Below are positions 15,545 through 23,608 of a DNA stretch of 33,289 nucleotides, piece by piece; within the stretch, counting starts at the first letter, position 1; every line of letters begins with the position of its first letter. Source of the stretch: Ethanoligenens sp047722935 (GTDB taxonomy: Bacteria; Bacillota; Clostridia; Oscillospirales; Ethanoligenentaceae). A program made the translations under genes and the position numbers. Location: assembly GCA_047722935.1 (NCBI GenBank), contig JBDNZS010000033.1:1-33289 (forward strand), read 5' to 3'. Under the pieces are notes generated by a model. The model did not search any database and had not been told where the DNA came from. It saw only the letters and a list, made by a program, of their open reading frames with translations.

Positions 15545-17419
15545 GTGGAATACAATGCGGGTGCATATGGGGTGGCAGTAATTGGCGCAGGACATGCGGG
15601 GGTTGAGGCGGCACTGGCTTCCGCACGGCTTGGCATATCCACTATTTTGTTCACTTTAAATCTGGATGCGGTGGCAAATATGCCGTGCAATCCATCCATT
15701 GGTGGAACGGCGAAGGGACATTTGGTGCGTGAAATTGATGCACTTGGCGGTGAGATGGGTCGTGCTGCCGATGATACATTTCTGCAAAGCCGGATGCTTA
15801 ACCGCGGCAAAGGCCCGGCTGTACATTCTTTGCGAATGCAGTGCGACCGCCGCGCTTATCATGCACGAATGAAACAGGTGCTGGAGACCACTCCGTTATT
15901 AGACGTTAAACAAGCGGAAGTGGTGGAGGTTCGTGTAAAAAATGGAAAAGTATGTGCAGTTGTTACACGTTTGGGTGCGGTCTTTTTGGTGAAAGCGGCA
16001 ATCATTGCCACAGGCACTTATTTGCGCGGGCGGGTGCATATCGGGGAAGTCTCATATGCAAGCGGACCGGATGGCATGTTTGGTCCGTCTTTGCTCACAG
16101 AATGTCTACAACGGCTTAATCTGCCGCTTTTGCGTTTCAAAACTGGAACACCTGCCCGAGTGAAACGTACAAGTATCGATTTCTCTACGCTGGAGGCCCA
16201 GTATGGCGATGATCCGGTTATACCGTTTTCATTTGAAACCGAGCATCCGGGAGAAAATGCAGCAACCTGCCACATTGCATATACAAACGAAGAGACCCAC
16301 CGCATCATCCGGGAAAATTTGAACAGGTCTCCGCTTTATGCCGGACGAATCGAGGGGGTAGGTCCACGGTATTGTCCAAGTATAGAAGATAAAGTGGTGC
16401 GTTTTGCTGATAAAAGCCGTCATCAGATTTTCATTGAACCGTTGGGTAGAGATACGGAGGAGATGTATCTTGGCGGGCTTTCTTCCTCCTTGCCTGAAGA
16501 AGTGCAGATACAGTTTTTGCACACAATCAAAGGATTTGAACAGATTCGTATGATGCGCACGGCCTATGCGATCGAGTACGACTGTATAGATCCGCTGGCT
16601 TTAACGCCGCTGCTCGAAACAAAATCTATTTGCGGACTTTATGGAGCGGGGCAGTTTAATGGGACATCCGGCTATGAGGAGGCTGCGGCGCAAGGGTTGG
16701 TAGCAGGTATTAATGCGGCTCTAAAAATCAAGGGCGAAGAACCAATGCTTCTTTCACGGTCACAAGCCTATATTGGTACACTGATTGACGATCTTGTTAC
16801 GAAGGGTACGAACGAACCCTATCGTATGATGACTTCACGCGCGGAGTATCGTTTGGTATTGCGGCAGGATAATGCAGACGCGAGGCTTACACCGATTGGG
16901 TATCGTATCGGGTTGATTTCTGAAGAACGGTTTACGAAATTTCAGAAAAAACAAGATATGATTAAAGTAGAGCGACAGCGTGCGGAACAAGCGGTTTTGC
17001 CGCCAGAGAAAACACTGAATGCGTATTTGGAACAGGTGGGAACCGCACCGGTTGCAACAGGGGTAAAATTAGCAGATTTGCTGCGTCGGCCGCAAGTCCA
17101 TTATGATGCGTTGGCGGCATTTGATTCAACGCGTCCTTCCTTGCCGGATATGGTGCGGGAGCAGGTTGAAATCTCCATTAAATATGAAGGATATATTAAA
17201 CGGGAGAATGCGGCTATTGCACAAATGCATCGTTTAGAACAACGCCCCTTACCATCTAATATGGATTATCACGCGGTGACTGGTTTACGCTTGGAAGCAA
17301 TGGGGAAACTTGAGGCCGTTCGGCCGGTCAACATTGCACAGGCGTCGCGTATTTCTGGAGTCAGTCCGGCGGACATTTCTGTTTTGCTGATTTATCTGGA
17401 GCAGAAAAATAGAGGATAA
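15545..17419 (+). CDS. mnmG: tRNA uridine-5-carboxymethylaminomethyl(34) synthesis enzyme MnmG
   Basis: This 624-residue FAD enzyme is the partner of MnmE. The dinucleotide-binding motif is VIGAGHAGVEAALASARLG (about 12-30). The second signature RGKGPAVHSLRMQCDRR, the PRYCPSIEDKVVRF region, and the C-terminal MnmE-binding helical domain are all present. The start is GTG at 15545, preceded by GGGAG, 32 bp after mnmE. A perfect 14-bp palindrome TTGAAAATTTTCAA (15514-15527) occupies that short gap. Confidence 0.98.
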   Translation: MEYNAGAYGVAVIGAGHAGVEAALASARLGISTILFTLNLDAVANMPCNPSIGGTAKGHLVREIDALGGEMGRAADDTFLQSRMLNRGKGPAVHSLRMQCDRRAYHARMKQVLETTPLLDVKQAEVVEVRVKNGKVCAVVTRLGAVFLVKAAIIATGTYLRGRVHIGEVSYASGPDGMFGPSLLTECLQRLNLPLLRFKTGTPARVKRTSIDFSTLEAQYGDDPVIPFSFETEHPGENAATCHIAYTNEETHRIIRENLNRSPLYAGRIEGVGPRYCPSIEDKVVRFADKSRHQIFIEPLGRDTEEMYLGGLSSSLPEEVQIQFLHTIKGFEQIRMMRTAYAIEYDCIDPLALTPLLETKSICGLYGAGQFNGTSGYEEAAAQGLVAGINAALKIKGEEPMLLSRSQAYIGTLIDDLVTKGTNEPYRMMTSRAEYRLVLRQDNADARLTPIGYRIGLISEERFTKFQKKQDMIKVERQRAEQAVLPPEKTLNAYLEQVGTAPVATGVKLADLLRRPQVHYDALAAFDSTRPSLPDMVREQVEISIKYEGYIKRENAAIAQMHRLEQRPLPSNMDYHAVTGLRLEAMGKLEAVRPVNIAQASRISGVSPADISVLLIYLEQKNRG

Positions 17420-17432
17420 CCGTATGGTATGA

Positions 17433-17448
17433 TGTTTCACGTGAAACA
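17433..17448. other. parS: parS centromere site 1
   Basis: TGTTTCACGTGAAACA is a perfect 16-bp palindrome and fits the Bacillus parS consensus TGTTNCACGTGAAACA. It sits between mnmG and rsmG and ends at the first base of an ATG that precedes the likely rsmG start by four codons. Spo0J encoded downstream is expected to load here. Confidence 0.95.
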
Positions 17449-17459
17449 TGGAGGAAAAT

Positions 17460-18173
17460 ATGGCGGACTTTAGCGAGTATTTAAAGGAAAGCAATTGGAA
17501 TATAGAACTGCACGAGGAACAATTTAAGCAATTAGAAATGTATACACAGCTGCTCTTGGAATGGAATGAGAAAATCAACTTGACGGCTATTATCGACCCA
17601 AAGGAGATTGTAGTTAAGCATTATCTGGATTCACTGTCCCTCCTCCATTTTGCACCGCCTGAACAGGGTGCGGCTATTTTAGATGTGGGCAGTGGGGCAG
17701 GATTTCCTGGAATAGTTTTGAAGATTGCACGCCCGGATCTGCATTTAACATGTATGGATGGGACGCAAAAGCGGGTGCATTTTTTGACAATGTTGGCAGA
17801 AACACTGCATCTGCAAGAGGTGAACTGCCTGCACGCACGTGCGGAGGAGGCAGGGAGACAAGGCACTTTGCGTGAAACATTTGACTATGTGACAGCGCGG
17901 GCGGTGGCAAATCTGCGAATGTTGTGCGAATATTGCCTGCCGTTTGTAAAAATTGGCGGACGATTTGTTGCGATGAAAGGCCCGGATGGCGAAACGGAAG
18001 CGCATGAAGCTCAAAAGGCAATCCATGTGCTGGGCGGAAAAATTGCACACATTTCTACTTTTACATTGCCAAGCACGTCTTTTTCTCGCACACTGGTGGA
18101 AATTATAAAGACTGCAAATACCCCCGTCGCATATCCACGTTCATCAGGAATAATGAAAAAGCGGCCATTATAG
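17460..18173 (+). CDS. rsmG: 16S rRNA (guanine527-N7)-methyltransferase RsmG
   Basis: This 237-residue SAM-dependent enzyme methylates G527 in the 530 loop of 16S rRNA; its loss gives low-level streptomycin resistance in other bacteria. The SAM-binding motif is ILDVGSGAGFPGIVLKI (about 72-88), with conserved YVTARAVANLRMLCEY and GGRFVAMKG. I start it at 17460, which has GGAGG 6 bp upstream. The ATG at 17448 overlaps the parS palindrome and would put that ribosome binding site in the coding region. Confidence 0.96.
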   Translation: MADFSEYLKESNWNIELHEEQFKQLEMYTQLLLEWNEKINLTAIIDPKEIVVKHYLDSLSLLHFAPPEQGAAILDVGSGAGFPGIVLKIARPDLHLTCMDGTQKRVHFLTMLAETLHLQEVNCLHARAEEAGRQGTLRETFDYVTARAVANLRMLCEYCLPFVKIGGRFVAMKGPDGETEAHEAQKAIHVLGGKIAHISTFTLPSTSFSRTLVEIIKTANTPVAYPRSSGIMKKRPL

Positions 18174-18197
18174 ACAAAAAAGCGCAATAAATGGATG

Positions 18198-18229
18198 TTT
18201 TCCACAGATGCAAATGACTTTGTGGAAAA
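18198..18229. other. Inverted pair of DnaA boxes between rsmG and noc
   Basis: TTTTCCACA (18198-18206) and TGTGGAAAA (18221-18229) face each other across 14 bp. Both match the relaxed DnaA-box consensus TTWTNCACA and are identical to one of the boxes upstream of dnaA. They may bind DnaA in the noc promoter region, or simply form a 9-bp RNA hairpin. Confidence 0.45.
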
Positions 18230-18289
18230 AGCACGCCGGAAAGTGTCGAACGATTTATTGGGAAATATATGGAAATATAATACAGGATA

Positions 18290-18298
18290 TGTTATACT
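18290..18298 (+). promoter_or_regulatory. Extended -10 promoter of noc
   Basis: TGTTATACT provides an extended -10 element about 77 bp before the noc start. The -35 region (TGGAAA at 17 bp) is poor. It follows the inverted DnaA boxes. Confidence 0.45.
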
Positions 18299-18374
18299 TT
18301 TCTTGTGGAAATCGGACAAGCTCCATACAGATTGGTATGTGGGCAGATCTGCTTGAAAGGATGTGCCATATTCT

Positions 18375-19187
18375 ATGTTTGGAATTGCGACAAAAGAAAA
18401 GACGATGCGTGTGATTGAAATTCCAATTGTTCAGATTCGTCCCAGCCCTTGGCAACCCCGGCGTGTCTTTGATGAACAGGCACTGGATGGATTGGCTGAA
18501 AGTATACAGGAGAATGGTGTCTTGCAGCCGTTGAGTGTGCGAAACATTGGTAACGGGTTGTATGAATTGGTGGCCGGAGAACGACGATTACGTGCACTGC
18601 GTTTGACCGGTCAAAAAAGTGCGCCCTGCATTGTGTTAGATGCGACTATACAGGAATCTGCCGTGTTCGCATTGCTGGAAAACTTGCAAAGGCAAGACCT
18701 CCATTTTTTTGAAGAGGCAGAGGGAATTGCACGGTTGGTGGAAACGGTCGGGTTGACACAGGAGCAGGTTGCTGCAAAACTTGGAAAAAGCCAGTCTACC
18801 ATCGCGAATAAAGTGCGCTTGCTTCAGCTTACACCGGAAGTGCGCGATATCATTATGGAAAAGGGACTGATGGAACGCCATGCGCGTGCCTTGCTGCGGT
18901 TACCCACAACTTTGCAGGCGACGGCTTTGCAGCGAATTATCAATGGGAAAATGAATGTAGCGGAAACTGATCGTTTGATAGAGGAAATGATTTCCCCCAC
19001 ACAATCACAACCAATTGGGCGGTCAGTACCATTGATCAAGGACGTACGGTTGTTTTTCAATACCATATCCAATGCGGTTAATATCATGCGGCGTTCAGGT
19101 ATTGACGCGGAAACCAGTCAGCATGAATATGGCGATTATATTGAATATGTGGTTCGTATTCCAAAGAGCAAACAGAAAAGTGCATGA
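18375..19187 (+). CDS. noc: Nucleoid occlusion protein Noc (ParB family)
   Basis: This 270-residue ParB-like CTPase blocks division over the nucleoid. The CTP-binding motif is GERRLRA (68-74), followed by LLENLQRQDL. The helix-turn-helix reads AAKLGKSQSTIANKVRLLQL, close to B. subtilis Noc (LGKGQSTIANKLRLLKL) and unlike Spo0J. The C-terminal part (DVRLFFNTISNAVNIMRRSGI, ending YVVRIPKSK) also resembles Noc. The N-terminal MFGIATKEK could be a short version of the Noc membrane-binding helix. The ATG at 18375 is 13 bp from AAAGGA; a GTG at 18363 is too close to that site. Position after rsmG matches Bacillus. Confidence 0.85.
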   Translation: MFGIATKEKTMRVIEIPIVQIRPSPWQPRRVFDEQALDGLAESIQENGVLQPLSVRNIGNGLYELVAGERRLRALRLTGQKSAPCIVLDATIQESAVFALLENLQRQDLHFFEEAEGIARLVETVGLTQEQVAAKLGKSQSTIANKVRLLQLTPEVRDIIMEKGLMERHARALLRLPTTLQATALQRIINGKMNVAETDRLIEEMISPTQSQPIGRSVPLIKDVRLFFNTISNAVNIMRRSGIDAETSQHEYGDYIEYVVRIPKSKQKSA

Positions 19188-19255
19188 ACTTAAACGCATT
19201 AGAATGTAGATACTTCATTGAGGCAAGAAAACTGCTTGCAGAAAAAGCTTTTTAT

Positions 19256-19300
19256 AAAACCCGTTCCGGTAGCTGTACGCTTACTGGAGCGGGTTTTAAT
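19256..19300 (+). terminator. Terminator of noc
   Basis: AAAACCCG (19256-19263) and CGGGTTTT (19290-19297) form the base of a hairpin that continues with TCCGGTAG pairing imperfectly to TTACTGGA. The T-run is part of the 3' arm. It separates noc from soj and lies 4 bp before the second parS site. Confidence 0.75.
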
Positions 19301-19301
19301 A

Positions 19302-19317
19302 TGTTTCACGTGAAACA
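19302..19317. other. parS: parS centromere site 2
   Basis: This is a second perfect copy of TGTTTCACGTGAAACA, identical to the site at 17433-17448 and 1.87 kb from it. It lies between the noc terminator and the soj promoter. Confidence 0.95.
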
Positions 19318-19362
19318 TTGCAGTGAAATCACGGATATGCCCTTTTTTTTGAACGCGGGGCA

Positions 19363-19371
19363 TGGTATAAT
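19363..19371 (+). promoter_or_regulatory. Extended -10 promoter of soj-spo0J
   Basis: TGGTATAAT is a perfect extended -10 element about 147 bp before the soj GTG. No good -35 box is present; a T-run and a weak TGCCC/GGGCA repeat lie just upstream. It is 46 bp from parS site 2, so spreading Spo0J could influence it. Confidence 0.55.
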
Positions 19372-19517
19372 AACATATATGATAAAAGATATGAACGGAA
19401 ACAAGATGAACCGACAGATCAGGCAGAGATCCATGGAAGCGGGCATGTCGAATGTTGAAAGAATCACCGGAAATAAAGATTCTCAAAACGGACAAAAACC
19501 AATCAGGGGGAAGCAAT

Positions 19518-20297
19518 GTGGGTAAGGTGATTTCGATTGCCAATCAAAAAGGCGGCGTTGGAAAAACCACAACAGCCGTGAATTTGGCGGCGGCATTGGG
19601 CGAATTGGGACAGCGTGTCTTATTAATTGATATCGACCCACAGGGGAATGCATCCAGCGGTATGGGTGTGAATAAAAGAGGCCTGCAAAAAAGCACATAT
19701 GATATTTTGATTGGACAAGCCACGGCAGAAGAAGTGCTGGTACATACGCTGTTTCAAAACGTGGATATCTTGCCGGCAAACATCACATTGGCAGGGGCGG
19801 AGATTGAACTGGTAGATGCCGACCATCGGGAAGGAATGCTCAAACGCGCGCTCTTGCCGATAAGAGAAGCATATGATTATATGTTGATTGATTGTCCGCC
19901 CTCGTTGGGTTTGATTACATTGAATGCGCTGAATGCGTCGGATACACTGCTAATTCCCGCACAGTGTGAATATTACGCATTGGAGGGCCTTTCGCAATTG
20001 ATTGCCACCGTGCGGATGGTCAAGCGGCTTTATAATCCTTCTATTGAGATCGAAGGGGTGCTGCTTACAATGTTTGACGGAAGATTGAACCTAACCGTGC
20101 AAGTGGTACAGGAAATCAAGAAATTTTTTCCGCGAAAAGTCTACAAAACAGTCGTGCCGCGTAATGTACGCATCTCCGAAGCGCCAAGCTTTGGACAGCC
20201 GGTTTTATACTATGACGGGCATTCGCGCGGGAGTCAGGCTTATCGCGATCTTGCGTTGGAAATTGAAGAACAAAACGCGGAAAAGGGGACTGCATAA
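19518..20297 (+). CDS. soj: Chromosome partitioning ATPase Soj (ParA)
   Basis: This 259-residue Walker-type ATPase dimerises on DNA with ATP, is stimulated by Spo0J, and in Bacillus also controls DnaA. The deviant Walker A is KGGVGKTTT (11-19) with LLIDIDPQGNAS for A-prime and YMLIDCPPSLG for Walker B. I start it at GTG 19518, where AGGGGGA lies 6 bp upstream and the N-terminus MGKVISIANQKGG is typical. The open frame extends to an ATG at 19452 that has no ribosome binding site. The stop overlaps the spo0J start by one base. Confidence 0.96.
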   Translation: MGKVISIANQKGGVGKTTTAVNLAAALGELGQRVLLIDIDPQGNASSGMGVNKRGLQKSTYDILIGQATAEEVLVHTLFQNVDILPANITLAGAEIELVDADHREGMLKRALLPIREAYDYMLIDCPPSLGLITLNALNASDTLLIPAQCEYYALEGLSQLIATVRMVKRLYNPSIEIEGVLLTMFDGRLNLTVQVVQEIKKFFPRKVYKTVVPRNVRISEAPSFGQPVLYYDGHSRGSQAYRDLALEIEEQNAEKGTA

Positions 20298-21136
20298 TGA
20301 AACGGGGCCTTGGAAAAGGGCTGGATGCCCTTTTTGCGGACAATGCGGCTGAGAACACGTCCGCGCCGGTCAGCCTGCGGCTTTCGGAGATTGAGCCGAA
20401 TACCGGCCAGCCACGGAAAGAGTTTGAACCGGAAGCACTTTCACAACTCGCAGATTCGATTCGGCAGCATGGTATTTTGCAGCCATTGGTGGTGCGGCCC
20501 ATTCCGGGTACCGGCACGTATCAACTGGTCGCCGGAGAACGCCGGTGGCGGGCTGCTCGGATGGCGGGATTGTCCGAGGCGCCGGTCGTCATCCGTGAAC
20601 TGGATGACACCGCCGTACTGGAAGTAGCGCTGATTGAAAATCTTCAACGAGAGGATTTAAATCCAATTGAGGAAGCTGAAGGGTATCATGCGTTGATGGA
20701 AACCTATGGGCTCACGCAAGACGAAGTGTCTTCACAGGTTGGAAAATCACGTCCAGCGGTTGCTAACGCTTTGCGCTTGCTTGGCTTGCCGGACAAAATT
20801 CGTGCCATGGTGCAAGATGGGCGGCTCTCACAAGGACATGCACGCACGTTACTTGGAATAGATGACGCACAGGCACAGTGTGAATTGGCAGAATTGGCAG
20901 TTGATAAGCATTTGTCCGTGCGTGACCTAGAGAAACTAGTCAAGCGCTATGGCAGGGAAGAAAAGCAGGAGCAGGCATTGCCCAGCGTGTTCGCCGTAGA
21001 GACAGAACGCAGCCTGACCGACCTTTTTGGGCGCAAAGTCAAGGTGTCGGAAGGCAAAAGCAAGGGGATTCTTTCCTTAGAATATTATGGGGAAGAAGAC
21101 CTGCGTGCACTTGTCAGGCGATTGGCCGGGGAATAG
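20297..21136 (+). CDS. spo0J: Chromosome partitioning CTPase Spo0J (ParB)
   Basis: This 279-residue protein loads at parS, slides as a CTP-bound clamp and recruits SMC. The N-terminal KRGLGKGLDALF is the Soj-activating peptide. The CTP-binding motif is GERRWRA (80-86) and ENLQRED is at 114-120. The helix-turn-helix is VGKSRPAVANALRLLGL, the ParB rather than the Noc type. The C-terminal dimerisation domain ends LSLEYYGEEDLRALVRRL. Both parS sites lie within 4 kb upstream. Confidence 0.97.
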   Translation: MKRGLGKGLDALFADNAAENTSAPVSLRLSEIEPNTGQPRKEFEPEALSQLADSIRQHGILQPLVVRPIPGTGTYQLVAGERRWRAARMAGLSEAPVVIRELDDTAVLEVALIENLQREDLNPIEEAEGYHALMETYGLTQDEVSSQVGKSRPAVANALRLLGLPDKIRAMVQDGRLSQGHARTLLGIDDAQAQCELAELAVDKHLSVRDLEKLVKRYGREEKQEQALPSVFAVETERSLTDLFGRKVKVSEGKSKGILSLEYYGEEDLRALVRRLAGE

Positions 21137-21180
21137 ACCCACATGGGGTTTACCTGGTTTCAGAAAAAGGCAGCGATTCC

Positions 21181-21229
21181 GTCGGATAATCAGGGCAGGT
21201 GTCCGCCTCGCCCATACTGATTACCGGAC
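21181..21229 (+). repeat. Long imperfect hairpin in the serS leader
   Basis: GTCGG, A, TAATCAGGGCAGG (21181-21199) pairs with CCT, C, GCCC, ATAC, TGATTACCGGAC (21206-21229) around a TGTCCG loop: 18 pairs with small bulges. No T-run follows, and the T-box signature (AGGGTGGNACCGCG) is absent from the 152-bp spo0J-serS gap. It is an RNA structure of unknown purpose in the leader, or a processing site. Confidence 0.5.
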
Positions 21230-21288
21230 AATTTGGAAATCATAGCATTGGTACGGAATTAGAAAACGAAGAACAGGAAGTGTCTGGC

Positions 21289-22572
21289 ATGTTGGATATC
21301 AAGGAAATACGAAACGACCCCGAACGGGTCAAAAAAGGCATGGCAAAGCGGAATAAGAATATTGACATTGATGCGGTACTGCAAGCTGATGATTTGCGGC
21401 GCAGTTTGATTTCAAATACCGACGCGATGAAGTCGGAGCAGAACCAGAGCAGCAAACAGATTCCCGCATTGAAAAAGGAAGGCAAGCAGGAAGAAGCACA
21501 GGCATTGCTTGCACGAATGAAAGACCTATCGGATGAGATCAAGACGAACGACGCCAAATTGCGCGAGGCGGAAGAAGCCCTGCGCGAGATGCTGCTGGCA
21601 ATTCCCAACGTGCCGCATGAAAGCGTTCCAGCGGGAAAAGATGACACTGAAAATGAAGAAAAGCGGAAAGTCGGGACACCGCGCACATTTGAATTTGCGC
21701 CGCAGGCACATTGGGATATCGGCGCAAAACTGGGTGTTCTCGATCCGGAACGGGCTGCGAAAGTCACCGGCGCACGGTTTCATTTTTATAAAGGCTTGGG
21801 CGCACGTTTGGAACGTGCTGTCATCAATTTTTTCCTAAACACGCACACTGCCAATGGATATACGGAGATTTTACCGCCGTTTCTGGTAAACCGTGCATCT
21901 ATGACCGGCACAGGTCAGCTCCCAAAATTTGAGGACGATGCGTTCCATATAAACAAAGAAGATTTGTTTCTGATTCCTACCGCTGAAGTGCCGGTTACCA
22001 ATTTCCACCGCGATGAAATATTGGATGGTGCGCAGCTGCCGATCAAATATTGCGCCTATTCCGCATGTTTCCGGGAAGAGGCAGGTTCGGCGGGACGAGA
22101 TACGCGCGGTTTGATTCGTCAACACCAATTCAATAAGGTAGAGCTGGTTAAGTTCGTTCGCCCGGAAGACTCATATGCAGAACTGGAAAAGCTCACGAGC
22201 GATGCAGAACGGGTGTTGCAGGCATTGGGCCTGCCATACCGAGTGGTCACGCTTTGCGCGGGAGATCTTGGATTTTCCAGCGCAAAGACTTATGATATCG
22301 AAGTTTGGATGCCATCATATAATAGATATGTAGAGATTTCTTCCTGCTCCAATTTTGAGGATTATCAGGCACGCCGTGCTTCCATCCGATTTAAAGACGG
22401 TGCACGGGATAAGACTCGATTTGTACACACGCTCAATGGTTCCGGTGTGGCAATTGGACGCACAGTGGCCGCTATTCTTGAAAATTATCAGAATGAAGAT
22501 GGCTCGGTTACTGTGCCGGATGTGCTGCGCGGGTTTATGGGTGTAGATGTCATCCCAATGCCGGTCAAATAA
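21289..22572 (+). CDS. serS: Seryl-tRNA synthetase
   Basis: This 427-residue class II synthetase charges tRNA-Ser. The N-terminal long coiled-coil arm covers about residues 30-110. The catalytic core shows motif 2 (FREEAGSAGRDTRGLIRQHQFNKVE) and motif 3 (NGSGVAIGRTVAAILENYQ), with TAEVPVTN for serine/ATP contacts. The start ATG at 21289 gives the standard MLDIKEIRNDPERVKKGM; AGGAAG lies 8 bp upstream. The in-frame ATG far upstream overlaps the leader hairpin and is unlikely. No T-box was found. Confidence 0.97.
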   Translation: MLDIKEIRNDPERVKKGMAKRNKNIDIDAVLQADDLRRSLISNTDAMKSEQNQSSKQIPALKKEGKQEEAQALLARMKDLSDEIKTNDAKLREAEEALREMLLAIPNVPHESVPAGKDDTENEEKRKVGTPRTFEFAPQAHWDIGAKLGVLDPERAAKVTGARFHFYKGLGARLERAVINFFLNTHTANGYTEILPPFLVNRASMTGTGQLPKFEDDAFHINKEDLFLIPTAEVPVTNFHRDEILDGAQLPIKYCAYSACFREEAGSAGRDTRGLIRQHQFNKVELVKFVRPEDSYAELEKLTSDAERVLQALGLPYRVVTLCAGDLGFSSAKTYDIEVWMPSYNRYVEISSCSNFEDYQARRASIRFKDGARDKTRFVHTLNGSGVAIGRTVAAILENYQNEDGSVTVPDVLRGFMGVDVIPMPVK

Positions 22573-22652
22573 AAGACTTGATGGTCTGCTGACAGATTTG
22601 GAAGCAGATAGAAGCGGCGTGTAAGAGGGATGCAATCTGTTTTCAACAGAGA

Positions 22653-23417
22653 ATGGTGGAAAACGTGGAAAACTATATTTTACCGGTTCGGCTGACTTCT
22701 TTTGATATCGGCGCCACCCGGAAAATGAAATACTCGATGATTCTGCGTCTGCTGCAGGAAGCGGCCGGCCGACAGCTCGAGGAAGCGGGACTGGGATATA
22801 CTGTATTGCGTGAAGAACATAAAATGGTGTTTTTGCTTGTGGCGGTAGCTGCCCGTATTCACAGGCTGCCTGTTTATGGGGAAACCGTGGAGGCGGAAAC
22901 ATGGTTTTGTGGATTAGAGGGCGCTAAGTTTACGCGAGGCCTGCGTATCAGAGTGAACGGTGAGGTCTGTGTGGAATTGGGATCGCATTGGGTACTGACT
23001 AACCCGGATTCTCATCGGATTCTGCGGCCTGCGGTTTTTCCGGATTCGAAAGCTATGCCGGTCAAGCCAAACGATCCGCTGCCTGTTCCTGTGGGGAAGC
23101 AACGCCCGGGGTTGTTGTTTGGTGAACACACGGTCGCGCCATGTGCCCGATGTGCGGGAAAACGTGTCGCGCGGTATTCCGATATCGACTCAAACGGCCA
23201 TGTCAATAATGCCGTCTATGTGGATATGCTCTGTGACTTTTTCCCGGATGGGTTCGATGGTCATGCATTTTCTTCATTTAATATTGACTTTTTGGGTGAA
23301 GTAAAAGAGAAAGAAACTATTGGCATCCGTGCGCATCACAAAGACAACTGTGTTCTATATGAGGGCAGGGTGGATGAGCGCCCTTGTTTTGTTGCCTCGG
23401 CGACGCTGGCAGATTGA
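22653..23417 (+). CDS. Acyl-ACP thioesterase (FatA/FatB-like, double hot-dog)
   Basis: This 254-residue protein resembles the bacterial relatives of plant acyl-ACP thioesterases. It has two tandem hot-dog folds and the catalytic motif RYSDIDSNGHVNNAVYVDM with Asn/His in the second half. It hydrolyses acyl-ACP to release free fatty acid; the chain length cannot be told from sequence. The ATG at 22653 has a poor upstream site, and GTG codons at 22656 and 22665 are alternatives. It follows serS by 80 bp in the same direction and may be co-transcribed. Such enzymes are common in Clostridia. Confidence 0.87.
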   Translation: MVENVENYILPVRLTSFDIGATRKMKYSMILRLLQEAAGRQLEEAGLGYTVLREEHKMVFLLVAVAARIHRLPVYGETVEAETWFCGLEGAKFTRGLRIRVNGEVCVELGSHWVLTNPDSHRILRPAVFPDSKAMPVKPNDPLPVPVGKQRPGLLFGEHTVAPCARCAGKRVARYSDIDSNGHVNNAVYVDMLCDFFPDGFDGHAFSSFNIDFLGEVKEKETIGIRAHHKDNCVLYEGRVDERPCFVASATLAD

Positions 23418-23446
23418 TAAACAGGGTTGTTCTGCAAAAGAAATGC

Positions 23447-23475
23447 TTGCAATTCTGTGAAAAAAGGGCTATACT
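23447..23475 (+). promoter_or_regulatory. Promoter of the rimP-nusA-infB operon
   Basis: TTGCAA (23447-23452) and TATACT (23470-23475) are separated by exactly 17 bp. The expected start of transcription is near 23482, giving a leader of about 125 nt before rimP. Confidence 0.65.
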
Positions 23476-23496
23476 GATATAGTAAGAAGGTAATGT

Positions 23497-23522
23497 GAAA
23501 GAGTGGGGTAACCCACTCTTTC
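23497..23522 (+). terminator. Perfect 11-bp hairpin in the rimP leader (possible attenuator)
   Basis: GAAAGAGTGGG (23497-23507), loop GTAA, CCCACTCTTTC (23512-23522), then GTTTGTTTA. The hairpin is strong but its T tail is interrupted, so it would be a weak terminator. It starts about 15 nt after the predicted transcription start, which suits attenuation or 5'-end protection of the operon mRNA. Confidence 0.55.
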
Positions 23523-23532
23523 GTTTGTTTAA

Positions 23533-23603
23533 AGGGCGGCGGCTTCCGCAGCATGTGCGGCGAGAGAAAACCTGTGTGGTATACACGTTGCGGCCCTAAG
23601 GAG
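23533..23603 (+). promoter_or_regulatory. Branched RNA leader closing next to the rimP ribosome binding site
   Basis: An outer stem AGGGC-G-GC (23533-23540) pairs with GC-G-GCCCT (23590-23597). It encloses two hairpins: CCGCA/TGCGG and GTGT/ACAC around a GGTAT loop. The closing stem ends at the base before AAGGAG (23598-23603), so folding or ligand binding could alter access to the rimP start. I do not recognise a known riboswitch or ribosomal-protein site. Confidence 0.4.
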
Positions 23604-23608
23604 AAAAG

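Noticed and set aside
18283..18314. Sigma-H-like promoter before noc (ACAGGATAT and GTGGAAAT)
   Set aside because: The first half fits RNAGGAWWW, but the spacing (14 bp) and the second half do not fit the RNNGAATWW element.
21137..21288. T-box riboswitch before serS
   Set aside because: The conserved AGGGTGGNACCGCG sequence and terminator/antiterminator pair are not there.
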